Shown here piece by piece: positions 8,430-19,314 of a stretch of DNA of 64,000 bases. Below the pieces are notes generated by a model. It was not told where the DNA came from and ran no database searches. It was given only the letters and a program-made list of their open reading frames with translations. Position numbers and translations under genes: made by a program. Position 1 is the stretch's first letter, and the number at the start of each line of letters is the position of its first letter. This stretch comes from Methylococcaceae bacterium (GTDB lineage Bacteria > Pseudomonadota > Gammaproteobacteria > Methylococcales > Methylomonadaceae), in assembly GCA_030693065.1 (NCBI GenBank), contig JAUYBL010000024.1, positions 103,861 through 167,860 on the forward strand, given 5' to 3'.

Positions 8430-9173
8430 CTATTTAACTTCAACTTCGTTTTTAAATTGTTTAAGCAGAAACTCCTGTTCTGCAGTCAACTGTTTTTTTT
8501 CTAATAAATCAGGTCGTCTCTGCCACGTTCGTCCCAGAGACTGCTTCATTCGCCAACGGCTTATCTCTGCATGGTTTCCACTCAACAACACGTTTGGAAC
8601 GGAATGTCCTCCAAGCTGTTCGGGTCGAGTAAAGTGAGGACAATCCAGCAATCCATCTACATGAGAATCCTGATCTGCTGAATCCGCATCGCCAAGCACT
8701 CCAGGAAGCAAGCGGGTTATGGCATCAACCACAACAAGCGCTGCAAGCTCACCACCACTGATCACATAATCTCCAAGTGACCATTCTTCATCACAATCTA
8801 ACTGAACAAAACGTTCATCAATCCCTTCGTAACGCCCGGCAACCAAAATCAATTGCGACAATTGACTAGCATCCGATAATAATGCTTGGGTAATCGGCTT
8901 GCCTTGAGGACTTAAGTAAATTACTTTCTTGTTGCCGCTACTTAACTTTTTTGCTTGGGTAATCGCGTCATGCAAAGGCTGGTATTTCATTACCATTCCT
9001 GGACCACCACCATAGGGGCGATCATCCACAGTGCGATGAACATCGAGAGCGTAATCTCGAGGATTCCAAAGATTTAAACTTACAATTCCTCGTTCTATTG
9101 CTCTGCCCGTTACTCCATAATTCGCGGCACCGAATACCAACTCTGGAAATAGCGTTAAAACATCAAAACGCAT
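8430..9173 (-). CDS. trmD: tRNA (guanine(37)-N1)-methyltransferase TrmD
   Basis: The 247-residue SPOUT methyltransferase begins [12 protein letters not shown] and has the knot signature YLSPQG, GRYEGID and [14 protein letters not shown]. It methylates G37 of tRNAs reading codons that begin with C, and so prevents +1 frameshifting. It lies 8 nt after rimM in the ribosomal operon. Confidence 0.97.
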   Translation of the reverse strand: MRFDVLTLFPELVFGAANYGVTGRAIERGIVSLNLWNPRDYALDVHRTVDDRPYGGGPGMVMKYQPLHDAITQAKKLSSGNKKVIYLSPQGKPITQALLSDASQLSQLILVAGRYEGIDERFVQLDCDEEWSLGDYVISGGELAALVVVDAITRLLPGVLGDADSADQDSHVDGLLDCPHFTRPEQLGGHSVPNVLLSGNHAEISRWRMKQSLGRTWQRRPDLLEKKQLTAEQEFLLKQFKNEVEVK

Positions 9174-9181
9174 ACGGGTAA

Positions 9182-9688
9182 TTAAAACTCTGGATCCCAG
9201 TCAACAATCATTTTACCGGCGACAAGATCAATGCTAATTATTGTCTGATCTAATAGAAACGGAATTGCTCGTTCCCTATCACCTTTAACAAAAATAACGT
9301 CGTTGGCACCTGTCTCAAGAAGATTTTCAATTTTACCAAATTGAACACCTTGAACATTTTCGACATCTAAACCTATAAGGTCAGACCAATAATACTCATC
9401 TTCAGAAGGCGCTGGCAGTTGTTCGGACTTTATAAATACTTCCCAGCCCATTAGACTGGCGGCTTTATCTCTATCGTTGATACCTTCAAGCTGGGCGACA
9501 ATTGTTTTACTCTGAAGCTGCCCATCCAGAACAAGTATAGATTTCTCTTCATGGCCTTTTTTAAGTAACCATGGAGAATAAACAAGGATATTGTCGCGAG
9601 GATCGGTATAAGAAAATACCTTAACCCAACCTTTAACTCCAAAAACGCCTGAAATTTTCCCAACGCTTATTAATTGTTGAGGCAACAA
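9182..9688 (-). CDS. rimM: Ribosome maturation factor RimM
   Basis: The 168-residue protein has an N-terminal reductase-like barrel ([22 protein letters not shown]) and a C-terminal PRC-barrel. It assists 30S maturation around S19/S13. Translation seems to begin at TTG 9688, as no ATG precedes the conserved start; the gene follows the rpsP stop by 3 nt. Confidence 0.95.
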   Translation of the reverse strand: MLPQQLISVGKISGVFGVKGWVKVFSYTDPRDNILVYSPWLLKKGHEEKSILVLDGQLQSKTIVAQLEGINDRDKAASLMGWEVFIKSEQLPAPSEDEYYWSDLIGLDVENVQGVQFGKIENLLETGANDVIFVKGDRERAIPFLLDQTIISIDLVAGKMIVDWDPEF

Positions 9689-9691
9689 AAC

Positions 9692-9943
9692 TTAAGCGAC
9701 AGCCTTAGTAGCGTCTTTAATCAATTTTGCAACGCGTTCAGAAGTTTGGGCACCAGTTGCTTTCCAATAATCAACGCGAGCAGTATCTAAACGTAATCTT
9801 TCTTCATTGCCGCGAGCAACAGGGTTAAAAAACCCAACTCTTTCAATATACCGACCATCACGACCGCTTCTACTATCGGTGACAACAACATGATAAAAAG
9901 GGCGATTTTTTGCGCCTGTCCTAGTTAGACGAATGGTTACCAT
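9692..9943 (-). CDS. rpsP: 30S ribosomal protein S16
   Basis: The 83-residue protein [17 protein letters not shown] with [13 protein letters not shown] core is S16. The ATG at 9943 has GAGGA 9 nt upstream and is preferred over the TTG just before it. It is the first gene of the operon, with its promoter expected in the 9947-10068 gap. Confidence 0.97.
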   Translation of the reverse strand: MVTIRLTRTGAKNRPFYHVVVTDSRSGRDGRYIERVGFFNPVARGNEERLRLDTARVDYWKATGAQTSERVAKLIKDATKAVA

Positions 9944-10068
9944 CAAATTTCCTCAAAACATTTAGTCAGTATTAATCCGCGCATTGTACGCGATTTTCTA
10001 TAGATGTGAAGAACAAATTAACCCTCACATCATCTCCGTTGATTCTATTTCTACTCTTCAAATAAATA

Positions 10069-11424
10069 TTAGCGCCTAATGCCTCGAACATTGCTCTTTA
10101 TGCCTCGCATCATATTTGCCATGTTGCCGGCTTTAAACTTTTTCATCATTTTTTGCATCATCAAAAATTGCTTGAGGATACGATTAACATCTTGCAATTC
10201 CTGACCACAACCTGCGGCTATGCGTTTTTTTCTATTACCCTTAATCAAATCAGGGTAGCGTCTTTCCTGCATTGTCATGGAATTTATTACCGCAACCTGC
10301 CGTGCAAGCATCTTGTCATTTACTTTGTCTTTCATTTCTTGCGGGATGGAATTAATACCAGGCAATTTATCAAGCATTGAACTTACGCCTCCCATATTTT
10401 GCATCTGCTGCAACTGCTCGCGAAAATCCTCCAGATCAAAACTTTTGCCTTTTTGTATTTTTTTCGCAAGCTTCTCAGCCTTTTCTTTGTCGACTTTTTG
10501 CTCAATTTCCTCAATTAAGCTTAATACATCGCCCATCCCCAAAATACGAGATGCTATACGATCTGGATGAAATAACTCTAAGGCATCCGTTTTCTCACCA
10601 ACACCAATAAACTTAATCGGCTTGCCGGTAATCGCGCGAATAGACAATGCAGCCCCTCCACGCGCATCACCATCAGCCTTGGTAAGAATAACGCCTGTTA
10701 ATGGCAACGCATCATTAAAGGCCTTTGCAGTTATTGCTGCATCCTGCCCGGTCATACTATCGACAACAAAAAGAGTTTCAATTGGATTTATTGCCGCATG
10801 CAATTCTTTGATTTCCCCCATCATCTCATCATCAATATGAAGACGACCGGCAGTATCAATGATAATTACATCAAGAAATTTGTGCTTTGCAGCCTCAATA
10901 GCATTTCTCGCTATATCTACAGGCTTTTGAGTTATATCACTTGCAAAAAAATCCAGAGAAAGATCATTCGCCAGCGTTTCTAGCTGTTTGATAGCAGCAG
11001 GACGATAAATGTCCGCACTAACAACGCCAACTTTCTTCTTTTGATTTGTTTGTAACCAACGACCTAATTTAGCAACGGTAGTTGTTTTACCAGCCCCCTG
11101 CAAACCCGCCATAAGAATGACTGCAGGTGGTGCGGCTCTAAGGTTGAGCCCCTCATTGGCCTCACCCATCACACTAATCAGCTCTGATTGAACAAGCTTA
11201 ACTAGCGATTGCCCTGGCGATAAACTATCTTGAACTTCTTTCCCTAAAGCACCTTCCTTGATTCGCTCAATAAAGTCGGTGACCACCGGCAAAGCTACAT
11301 CAGCCTCAAGCAAAGCCATACGCACTTCGCGCAAAGTCTCCTTGATATTGCTCTCAGTCAAGCGACCCTGACCCTTAATTTTTTTAAGCGTACTACTTAA
11401 TCGATCGGTTAAATTATCAAACAT
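10069..11424 (-). CDS. ffh: Signal recognition particle protein Ffh
   Basis: The 451-residue protein starts MFDNLTDRLSSTLKK. It has the N domain, the G domain (GLQGAGKTTT P-loop, DTAGRLH, TKADGDARGG) and a Met-rich M domain that ends in runs of Met and Lys and binds 4.5S RNA. It targets inner-membrane proteins co-translationally. The frame extends to 11457, but the ATG at 11424 gives the family N-terminus. It is upstream of, and on the same strand as, rpsP. Confidence 0.97.
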   Translation of the reverse strand: MFDNLTDRLSSTLKKIKGQGRLTESNIKETLREVRMALLEADVALPVVTDFIERIKEGALGKEVQDSLSPGQSLVKLVQSELISVMGEANEGLNLRAAPPAVILMAGLQGAGKTTTVAKLGRWLQTNQKKKVGVVSADIYRPAAIKQLETLANDLSLDFFASDITQKPVDIARNAIEAAKHKFLDVIIIDTAGRLHIDDEMMGEIKELHAAINPIETLFVVDSMTGQDAAITAKAFNDALPLTGVILTKADGDARGGAALSIRAITGKPIKFIGVGEKTDALELFHPDRIASRILGMGDVLSLIEEIEQKVDKEKAEKLAKKIQKGKSFDLEDFREQLQQMQNMGGVSSMLDKLPGINSIPQEMKDKVNDKMLARQVAVINSMTMQERRYPDLIKGNRKKRIAAGCGQELQDVNRILKQFLMMQKMMKKFKAGNMANMMRGIKSNVRGIRR

Positions 11425-11581
11425 ATCAGCGTCTTTATTGAACGTTAAGAAAATCAATCACTAACACAAATGCGCTAGGACTATTCGGGCGCATATATTA
11501 ACATAGCCTTCGGACCCTTTGCACTCACGGCGACTACCTCGCAAGGCCTTCTCTGCCAGCCAGTCAACCAACACAAAGATA

Positions 11582-12379
11582 ATGAACACCATTGTTATTG
11601 CTATTTTTTCCATCGCCACCTATCTACTAAGTGCGATTTTAATTACAAGGCACATATCCCAAAGCGCTACCAACCGCACGTCTATTTATTTAGCATGGCT
11701 AGCGATATGCGGGCATGCTGCTTACATAGTTCTTATTTTTAAAGAAAACGATGGCTTCAATTTCAGCTTTACCAGCACAGCATCATTTATTGCTTTCATT
11801 GTTAGCTTGATCTTACTGATTGCCGCAATCGACAAACCCGTGGAAAAACTGGGTATTGTGTTATTTCCCACTAGTGCACTCATGCTTGGTTTAGCCGCGA
11901 CAACTAGCAGCCAACCGCATTTCTTGCGCACTTATAACTGGGAGATGGGCACACACATTCTTACTTCGATAGTTGCTTTTAGCTTATTAAATATCGCCGC
12001 ATTGCAAGCCATTTTACTTGCCATACAAAATCAACAACTAAAAAGCCATCCTCCCAAACGCCTGATTCGCTCCTTACCATCCTTGCAAACGATGGAGTCA
12101 TTATTATTTCAAATGATCACTGCAGGCTTACTGTTCTTGACCGTCTCGCTTATCACAGGCTTCATATTTGTAGACGACTTATTTGCTCAACATCTTGCCC
12201 ATAAAACTGTTTTATCACTTACAGCCTGGATAATTTTCTCTAGTCTTTTATTAGGCCGAATTCGCTACGGCTGGAGAGGAAAAACTGCCATCCGCTGGAC
12301 ACTGATAGGTTTCGGAGCCCTGCTACTGGCCTATTTTGGCAGCAAGTTAGTTTTGGAATTAATACTAAGAAGAAATTAA
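11582..12379 (+). CDS. ypjD: CcsA-like inner-membrane cytochrome c assembly protein (YpjD)
   Basis: The 265-residue protein has about eight hydrophobic segments and belongs to the CcmC/CcsA heme-handling superfamily as the short YpjD/CorE type. His residues occur at TRH, GTHILTS and LAHKTVLS, in places that fit heme or metal ligation. It is divergent from ffh, the arrangement seen in many gammaproteobacteria. The ATG at 11582 is preferred to the upstream in-frame start at 11519 because the hydrophobic first helix begins there. Its substrate is unclear. Confidence 0.82.
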   Translation: MNTIVIAIFSIATYLLSAILITRHISQSATNRTSIYLAWLAICGHAAYIVLIFKENDGFNFSFTSTASFIAFIVSLILLIAAIDKPVEKLGIVLFPTSALMLGLAATTSSQPHFLRTYNWEMGTHILTSIVAFSLLNIAALQAILLAIQNQQLKSHPPKRLIRSLPSLQTMESLLFQMITAGLLFLTVSLITGFIFVDDLFAQHLAHKTVLSLTAWIIFSSLLLGRIRYGWRGKTAIRWTLIGFGALLLAYFGSKLVLELILRRN

Positions 12380-12394
12380 CCGCCTTACTGCCAG

Positions 12395-13438
12395 CTACTT
12401 AGAAAAAGCAATAAACCGCCGGTACGGCGAACCATGCTTCCAAGTAATCGCTTCAGTGTAATAGTGCAACAGCGCTAAATACCCCAGCAACCCCAGAGTA
12501 ATCGCTTTGCGAATATCTACACCAAATAGCGTTTGGGTGATAAAGCTAACCATTGCATCACCATAAGACTGCAACATAAACGCCAACGCAAATGACAGCA
12601 CCGGCAAAACCACAAAGACATGAATGCCGCAACGTTCGGTCAGTCGATACAGTGGATTTTGCGGATGCTGGTGATGGCGATTGTAATCATGAGTGACATA
12701 GAAGACATACGCAGTCGTATCATGCACCAGCCGCGGCACCAAAATCGCGAAAAAATAATACTGTTGCAAATAAAAATAAAAGCTGCTGACCACCAGCAAC
12801 ACGTTGGCCCATAAAAACCACCTACCAAACGAAGTCTTCACATATCTCTGACATATCAGCGCAGCCAACACTACACCAGCACATAACACTGCAGCACTCT
12901 GCTTAAGTAAACCGGCCTGCTGTACATCCAAGATATTTTTTAAAAAAATACCTATGTAAATACAAATACCTGCTGCCACACTTAACCACAACAACACATG
13001 AAAGGCCCAGTTCGGTAGAGTACATACGCCACGACCTATACCATGTTGCTGTTTAAGCACATGAAACACCGTCCATGAAGCGACAATGATGTACAGCACC
13101 TTATAAGGAATAATCAAACTACCAACACCGAAAACCATGAATACAGCCAAAGTCATTAATAAGATATTGCGCTTATAAAATTGCAGATATTCAGTATTAC
13201 TGGCCAACACAATCGCACTGGCAATAATGTGCGGGGTACCAAACAAAATCTGAAATAAAATAAAATGATTGGGACTGGACGGCAAATGCGCTTGCAAATA
13301 GCCCTGCCAAAACCAGCTATCAACGCCTTGCAACAGCAAGCAAAGCGGGATAATGACATACAATCCAAGCAATAATCGAAACGACACAGTCAACTTATTC
13401 TCAGCAAGCAACGGTTGTGTGAGGGTAGTCGCAGACAT
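12395..13438 (-). CDS. Polytopic membrane protein with histidine clusters
   Basis: I do not recognise a named family. The 347-residue protein has roughly nine hydrophobic helices and conserved-looking polar patches: GTPHIIAS, HVLKQQHGIGR, the HDYNRHHQH loop, and HYYTEAITWKHGSPYRRF at the C-terminus. His pairs spread over several helices resemble membrane di-metal oxygenases or carotenoid-cleaving (Brp/Blh-like) proteins, but this is speculation from residue pattern. It is convergent with ypjD (15 nt apart) and divergent from the HIT gene. Confidence 0.6.
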   Translation of the reverse strand: MSATTLTQPLLAENKLTVSFRLLLGLYVIIPLCLLLQGVDSWFWQGYLQAHLPSSPNHFILFQILFGTPHIIASAIVLASNTEYLQFYKRNILLMTLAVFMVFGVGSLIIPYKVLYIIVASWTVFHVLKQQHGIGRGVCTLPNWAFHVLLWLSVAAGICIYIGIFLKNILDVQQAGLLKQSAAVLCAGVVLAALICQRYVKTSFGRWFLWANVLLVVSSFYFYLQQYYFFAILVPRLVHDTTAYVFYVTHDYNRHHQHPQNPLYRLTERCGIHVFVVLPVLSFALAFMLQSYGDAMVSFITQTLFGVDIRKAITLGLLGYLALLHYYTEAITWKHGSPYRRFIAFSK

Positions 13439-13525
13439 AAGATGAGCTCTCCAAGTGACAATTTATAGCTCGATATAAGTTACACTGAACGCACAAAAAC
13501 CTGAAACAACTCTTACAAAATACCC

Positions 13526-13951
13526 ATGCCATTCACCTTACACACTCGTCTACAGCAAGATTGCATTACCGTTGGCCGCTTCGATTTATGCCGATTATTG
13601 ATGATGAACGACAGCCTGTATCCCTGGTTTATTTTGGTGCCAGAAAAAGCCGACATCAGTGAAATTTACCAACTTAACCAAGCTGAACGCAGTTTGTTAA
13701 TTGAAGAATCAAGCTACCTTGCTGAACACCTGGCGCTTCTGTATAAGGCTGACAAGATGAATGTAGCAGCTATCGGCAACATGGTGCCGCAACTACACAT
13801 TCATCACATAGTCCGATATCGAACAGATAAGGCCTGGCCAGGGCCGGTGTGGGGAAAGTTTGATGTTGTTCCACTGACGGAACAGCAAATCAGTAAGCAC
13901 TTAATCCTTGTTAAAGACCGGTTAAGTACATCGCTTCGACAAATGGACTAA
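13526..13951 (+). CDS. HIT-domain (histidine triad) protein
   Basis: The 141-residue protein has NMVPQLHIHHIVRY, a variant histidine-triad motif, followed by the DKAWPGPVWG tail typical of a proteobacterial HIT subgroup. HIT proteins hydrolyse or transfer nucleotidyl groups; the substrate cannot be read here. Its stop overlaps the stop of the convergent FliL-like gene by 4 nt. Confidence 0.85.
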   Translation: MPFTLHTRLQQDCITVGRFDLCRLLMMNDSLYPWFILVPEKADISEIYQLNQAERSLLIEESSYLAEHLALLYKADKMNVAAIGNMVPQLHIHHIVRYRTDKAWPGPVWGKFDVVPLTEQQISKHLILVKDRLSTSLRQMD

Positions 13952-14355
13952 TCGACCAGTATTTCGGTAAAAAACACATCCCTAAAACCATCGCTGTTTT
14001 CCAGCTTTTCCAAGGCCTTGCGTATCGTAGTTACAGTTTCCTGACGTAAGGCTTCACGCTGTTCCATGGTTTGCAGTTGATCGGAAGCGCGACCGGTGTA
14101 AAGCATGATCAATTCGTGCCGTAATGCCGGCATATGTTTTTTTATTTTAGCGACGGGCTCTGCACCTTCAACTAACAACTGAACATTGATCATCAGGTAT
14201 TTGCGGGGCTCGTTCAAATTAACAGTAAACTTGGGGGTCATTTCCAGATATTCTATAACCGGCCCAGAGCCCTCTTCCTTTTTTTCGCCGCCACTATTAG
14301 CAACAGCAAAGAAAGGCATCAGTAATAGGCTTAACAATAAAACAATTATTCGCAT
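13948..14355 (-). CDS. FliL-like periplasmic protein
   Basis: The 135-residue protein has a signal-like N-terminus (MRIIVLLLSLLLMPFFAVA) followed by a FliL/stomatin-like domain (LEMTPKFTVNL, YLMINVQLLV, LRHELIMLYTGR and a C-terminal VFFTEILVD). Flagellar FliL sits by the stator, but no flagellar genes are near, so this may be a housekeeping paralogue. I chose ATG 14355 because GGAG lies 6 nt upstream; the frame could start at 14400. Confidence 0.75.
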   Translation of the reverse strand: MRIIVLLLSLLLMPFFAVANSGGEKKEEGSGPVIEYLEMTPKFTVNLNEPRKYLMINVQLLVEGAEPVAKIKKHMPALRHELIMLYTGRASDQLQTMEQREALRQETVTTIRKALEKLENSDGFRDVFFTEILVD

Positions 14356-14429
14356 AGCTAACTCCATACTCATCAAAAATGTGCTTTGAGTATAGGTCAA
14401 CTGTAAATTTTTTTATCCGAACCCACGTA

Positions 14430-15437
14430 ATGACAAACAAACTCGCCATCGGCCCGATAATGTTAGACATCCAGGGCCTAACTCTGGATGCTGTTGACAA
14501 AGAAAAACTGAACCATCCCAACACCGGCGCAATCATCCTGTTTTCACGTAATTATCAAGATCCTGAACAGGTAACCGAATTAATCAAAAATATCCGTGCT
14601 GCACGCAATGGCGACATCTTGATTTCCGTAGACCAAGAAGGCGGGCGGGTACAACGTTTTCAACAGGGGTTTACCCGCTTGCCACCCGCAGCCCGCTTTC
14701 TTGATGCGCCTGATTTGGCTAAACCAGCAGGCTGGCTGATGGCGGCGGAATTGCTGGCTGTCGGAGTCGATTTCAGTTTTGCACCAGTGCTGGATATTGA
14801 TTGCGGTGTTAGCGAAATTATCGGCAATCGTTCATTTGCCACCCACCCTGCTCAAGCAACAAAACTGGCTAGCGACTTCAGAAATGGCATGAATGAAGCA
14901 GGCATGGCGGCAACCGGCAAGCACTTTCCTGGGCACGGCGCCGTAGCCTTGGACTCTCACCTGACTCTGCCAATCGATGACAGAGATCTGGACGCAATCC
15001 GCGCCAAAGACCTGCTGCCGTTTAAGCAACTGATAGCCGAAGGCTTGGAAGGCATTATGCCCGCGCATGTGCTATATCCACAGATAGATCCAAACCCAGC
15101 CGGTTTTTCCAAATTCTGGCTGCAAGACATTTTGCGCAAAGAACTGGCGTTTGACGGGGTAATTTTCAGTGACGATTTAAGCATGGAGGGCGCCGCCTCT
15201 GTGGGCGATTTCCCCACACGCGCCAAATTGGCTCAACAAGCCGGTTGCGATATGATTTTGGTCTGTAACAATGCGGCCGCCGCTGAGCAAGTGTTGGAAT
15301 CGCTGCCCGTTACTAAAAACCCAGTCAGAGAACAACGCCTTAAACGTATGCAAGGCAAGCCAGCTCTCAACAGAGAACAATTGCTTCGCACTGAAAAATG
15401 GCAACAATTTTCTAATCTTATCAACTCACTTAATTAA
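14430..15437 (+). CDS. nagZ: Beta-N-acetylhexosaminidase NagZ
   Basis: The 335-residue GH3 enzyme has SVDQEGGRVQRF near residue 70, the KHFPGHG loop with the catalytic His, and FSDDLSMEGA carrying the nucleophile Asp. It cleaves GlcNAc from anhydro-muropeptides in the cytoplasm during wall recycling. The ATG at 14430 gives the family N-terminus (TNKLAIGPIMLDIQG). The hpt gene follows after 1 nt. Confidence 0.93.
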   Translation: MTNKLAIGPIMLDIQGLTLDAVDKEKLNHPNTGAIILFSRNYQDPEQVTELIKNIRAARNGDILISVDQEGGRVQRFQQGFTRLPPAARFLDAPDLAKPAGWLMAAELLAVGVDFSFAPVLDIDCGVSEIIGNRSFATHPAQATKLASDFRNGMNEAGMAATGKHFPGHGAVALDSHLTLPIDDRDLDAIRAKDLLPFKQLIAEGLEGIMPAHVLYPQIDPNPAGFSKFWLQDILRKELAFDGVIFSDDLSMEGAASVGDFPTRAKLAQQAGCDMILVCNNAAAAEQVLESLPVTKNPVREQRLKRMQGKPALNREQLLRTEKWQQFSNLINSLN

Positions 15438-15438
15438 T

Positions 15439-16730
<1,292 letters not shown>

Positions 16731-16744
16731 ATTTTGAAAATGTT

Positions 16745-16760
16745 GTAACTATTCACCGAA
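16745..16760. repeat. Solo copy of the IS66 terminal repeat sequence
   Basis: GTAACTATTCACCGAA is identical to the left end of the IS66 remnant at 61336. No transposase follows, so this is either a leftover end of a deleted copy or a chance match of a dispersed repeat. Confidence 0.5.
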
Positions 16761-16769
16761 TCCAAGGGG

Positions 16770-17060
16770 CGAATTTATTCGCCTCGAGAGCTTCGATGCT
16801 GTCCGGCGGGACCAAATATAGGTAAGTGCAACAGAAGCCACCTATAAATCTAATGAGAACCTCTAAAAATTATCCATTCATGCTTCGACAAGCTCAGCAC
16901 GAACGGATAAGTCACTGATTTAAATAGATCACCGTTCCCACTCGACTGCATGGATGTAGGAGATAGAGCAACGCAGGAGCAGTTGCCGAGAGCTTGTCGA
17001 AGTGCAATTTTTAGAGGCTCCCTAATGCTTATGTTCCCTTTTCCGGAATTTTTCAGCACT
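16770..17060. repeat. Gene-free intergenic stretch with hairpin and REP-like copies
   Basis: The 16731-17113 gap holds no gene I can support. It contains a small hairpin (GGCGAAT/ATTCGCC near 16778-16793), a REP-like palindrome at 16870-16910 (TTATCC...GGATAA around CTTCGACAAGCTCAGCACGAA) and a further half copy near 16988 (GAGCTTGTCGAAG). Confidence 0.6.
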
Positions 17061-17113
17061 GGCTAGACTCTTTCAACCTCGAACAGCAAGCCCAGATCTT
17101 TATCGTTAATTTC

Positions 17114-18109
17114 TCATTGCCAGCGCGCACGCCCCCAAGAACGGCGCTGCTCTGCATCCAAAAAAGTCCATGCCACCAAGCGGCTCTTTTTTTGCCCCTG
17201 CGCCATCTCTATCGTTCTAAAATCTTGCACTCTCGCTTTTTTCAGTGCGCGGTAGACGCCGGGCAGACTGGCAGACTTTGAAATCAGCGTGGTAAACCAT
17301 AAGCAACGGCCAGAAAATACAGCGCTCTCAGCAATCATACGGCAGACGAACGCTTCTTCGCCGCCGTCACACCACAACTCCGCGCCCTGCCCGCCAAAAT
17401 TCAACACCGGTTTTCTGGCGACTGCTTTGCCAAGATTCTTCCATTTGCGTTGCGTTCCCGCCAGTGCGTCGGAGGGTGAGGCATGAAAAGGCGGATTGCA
17501 CAGCGTCACATCAAACACTTCGTCAGCCTGAATAATGCCCTTAAAAATAAAACTACTGGAAGATTGCAGCCGCAGCTCAATCGCCTCGCTTAATCCTGGA
17601 TTGGCATCCAGAATGCGTTGCGCATTGGCGAGCGCGGCCGGATCAATATCGCTGCCGACGAACTGCCAGCCATAGCAACGCTGGCCAAGCAGCGGATAAA
17701 TGCCGTTCGCACCGGTGCCGATGTCGAGCGCTCGCGCGCAAGACGGCACTAGACCTAAGTTATTTTCAGCCAATAAATCCGCCAGATAATGTAAATAATC
17801 CGCCCGGCCCGGAATCGGCGGACAAAGATACTGCGCCGGAATATCCCAACTGGTAATGCCATAACAATCCAATAAAAGCGCCCGATTCAGCGCCCTGACC
17901 GCAGCCGGATTGGCAAAATCAATGGATGCATCACCATAAGCATTGGCCGATACAAAGGCCGCCAACTCTGGGCTGGCCGTGATGAGTTGCGGGAAGTCAT
18001 AACGCCCCCGATGCAGATTGCGCGGATGCAAAGCGAGTTTTACTGCCTTTACGGAAGCGGATCGTTTAGCTGGCTGCTGAAAAGCGCGCTTTGATTTTTC
18101 CCGATTCAT
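17114..18109 (-). CDS. rlmF: 23S rRNA (adenine(1618)-N6)-methyltransferase RlmF
   Basis: The 331-residue class I methyltransferase has the SAM loop [27 protein letters not shown] and the amino-methylase signature NPPFHAS. The N-terminal stretch [16 protein letters not shown] is diagnostic of RlmF, which modifies A1618 in 23S rRNA. The C-terminus has the usual WFTTLISK block. It is a monocistronic gene preceded by a BrnT-like scrap. Confidence 0.93.
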   Translation of the reverse strand: MNREKSKRAFQQPAKRSASVKAVKLALHPRNLHRGRYDFPQLITASPELAAFVSANAYGDASIDFANPAAVRALNRALLLDCYGITSWDIPAQYLCPPIPGRADYLHYLADLLAENNLGLVPSCARALDIGTGANGIYPLLGQRCYGWQFVGSDIDPAALANAQRILDANPGLSEAIELRLQSSSSFIFKGIIQADEVFDVTLCNPPFHASPSDALAGTQRKWKNLGKAVARKPVLNFGGQGAELWCDGGEEAFVCRMIAESAVFSGRCLWFTTLISKSASLPGVYRALKKARVQDFRTIEMAQGQKKSRLVAWTFLDAEQRRSWGRARWQ

Positions 18110-18125
18110 GTCATAGCCAGCTCAA

Positions 18126-18188
18126 CTAGGGCCTCCGCCGATTTCCAATCCTTTGCAGTGCTTTGTTTTCGTCCCACTCATATTCCAT
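18126..18188 (-). pseudogene. N-terminal fragment resembling a BrnT-family toxin
   Basis: An ATG at 18188 starts a 20-codon frame, MEYEWDENKALQ followed by a short basic tail. M-x-[FY]-E-W-D-E-x-K is the characteristic start of BrnT toxins, but the frame ends just upstream of rlmF, with no toxin body and no BrnA antitoxin. It is too short to be certain. Confidence 0.35.
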
Positions 18189-18294
18189 AAAAACTCTTAT
18201 TTTTGATTTTACAACACTCGCGACTTGTAAGGCAGTGGCGTCGTGGATTCGCCGATTGGCAATCCGCCATTCATCCACGTTACCGGGGTTTTTC

Positions 18295-18380
18295 GTAGGG
18301 TGGGCAAGCGTCTTTTTGCTTGCCCACCAATTATGCCAAAGTCTGCGTGGGCAAACGATACAGCCGTTTGCCCACCCTAC
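18295..18380. repeat. Nested inverted-repeat intergenic element
   Basis: GTAGGGTGGGCAA (18295-18307) and TTGCCCACCCTAC (18368-18380) are perfect 13-bp inverted ends; two further hairpins lie inside (GTGGGCAAG/CTTGCCCAC and GTGGGCAAACG/CGTTTGCCCAC). The rest of the 18189-18481 gap shows nothing else. Confidence 0.7.
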
Positions 18381-18481
18381 CCGGCTAATGAAATCCAATC
18401 AGAAATCTCTCCGGTTATGTTGTGTGCCCCTTATGCATAACGCCGTGCTCAACGGAAAATTCGTCCGAGTGCAGCACTTTG

Positions 18482-19219
18482 TTATGTGCCATCTCGTTGC
18501 TTGATATGACCTTGTGTTTCGGTTGGGATTAAATCAGCGTAAAGCTCCTCTAATTCTTTTGGTTTAGTAATTAGTTCTTCAGCAATAAAATTTAAAATAC
18601 CAAATAACTTTTGAGCAATTTCAGTATTGTCTTCCAAGTTTATTTGCCCAGGATGAACGGCATTATTGCCTATTACTCTTAGCAAATCTAAAGCTTGCTG
18701 TATTTTCGGGCTCATACCTTCAGCTACTAACGCCTTTATATCGTCGTTTATGTTCTTACCACTCTTGCCTACTTGTTCCAATAGTTTTTGAAGAGCTAAG
18801 CGTAATAGAGCGGTAGCGCCTTTTGGTGAGTCTATAAGAATTGAAGAAGCCTCAATGTAAAGAGCTCTAATGTCTTCGTTTAAGTCATCATTTGGTGGTG
18901 GAAGTGTCGTTTTTTTAGGATAAACGATTACTTTGTTTACCCACAATGTAAATTCTTCACATGAAGAGCACGTGGCTATTGAAAATCCCCTAGGCACAAA
19001 TTTGTAAAAATTATTTTTAAACCCATCATCAATTTCTTTTAAGAAACCGACTATCTGTGTTTGAGCGTAATCACCAATACTTGGCCTGTAATCCAAGTAG
19101 AGATGATGAAAAATTCCTGTTGCCGTGCTACTTGCATTATTCGCAGTAAACCACTCTTGGCTTGCAACTGTATTGCAGTGTGGACATTGAAATTTCTTAT
19201 TTCCATACTCAGGTATCAT
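18482..19219 (-). CDS. DUF4145 domain protein with zinc-ribbon-like Cys pairs
   Basis: The 245-residue protein has Cys pairs at CPHC (about 12-15) and CSSC (about 85-88), then the DUF4145 helical domain (SPKGATALLRLALQKLLEQ ... NNAVHPGQ). DUF4145 is often found in restriction or other defence proteins, but here it stands alone and the function is unknown. The gene is AT-rich relative to rlmF and rluB beside it, suggesting acquisition. GGAG lies 8 nt before the ATG. Confidence 0.75.
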   Translation of the reverse strand: MIPEYGNKKFQCPHCNTVASQEWFTANNASSTATGIFHHLYLDYRPSIGDYAQTQIVGFLKEIDDGFKNNFYKFVPRGFSIATCSSCEEFTLWVNKVIVYPKKTTLPPPNDDLNEDIRALYIEASSILIDSPKGATALLRLALQKLLEQVGKSGKNINDDIKALVAEGMSPKIQQALDLLRVIGNNAVHPGQINLEDNTEIAQKLFGILNFIAEELITKPKELEELYADLIPTETQGHIKQRDGT

Positions 19220-19314
19220 TAATTACTCCGTAAATTTACCTCACATAACAAATAATTATATGGTTTCTGTATATCTTCTCCTATCGGATGATATACAACG
19301 AAACCGCCTTACAA

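Noticed and set aside
15271..15438. Extended N-terminus of hpt
   Set aside because: It reads the end of nagZ in another frame; the ATG at 15439 gives the normal family length.
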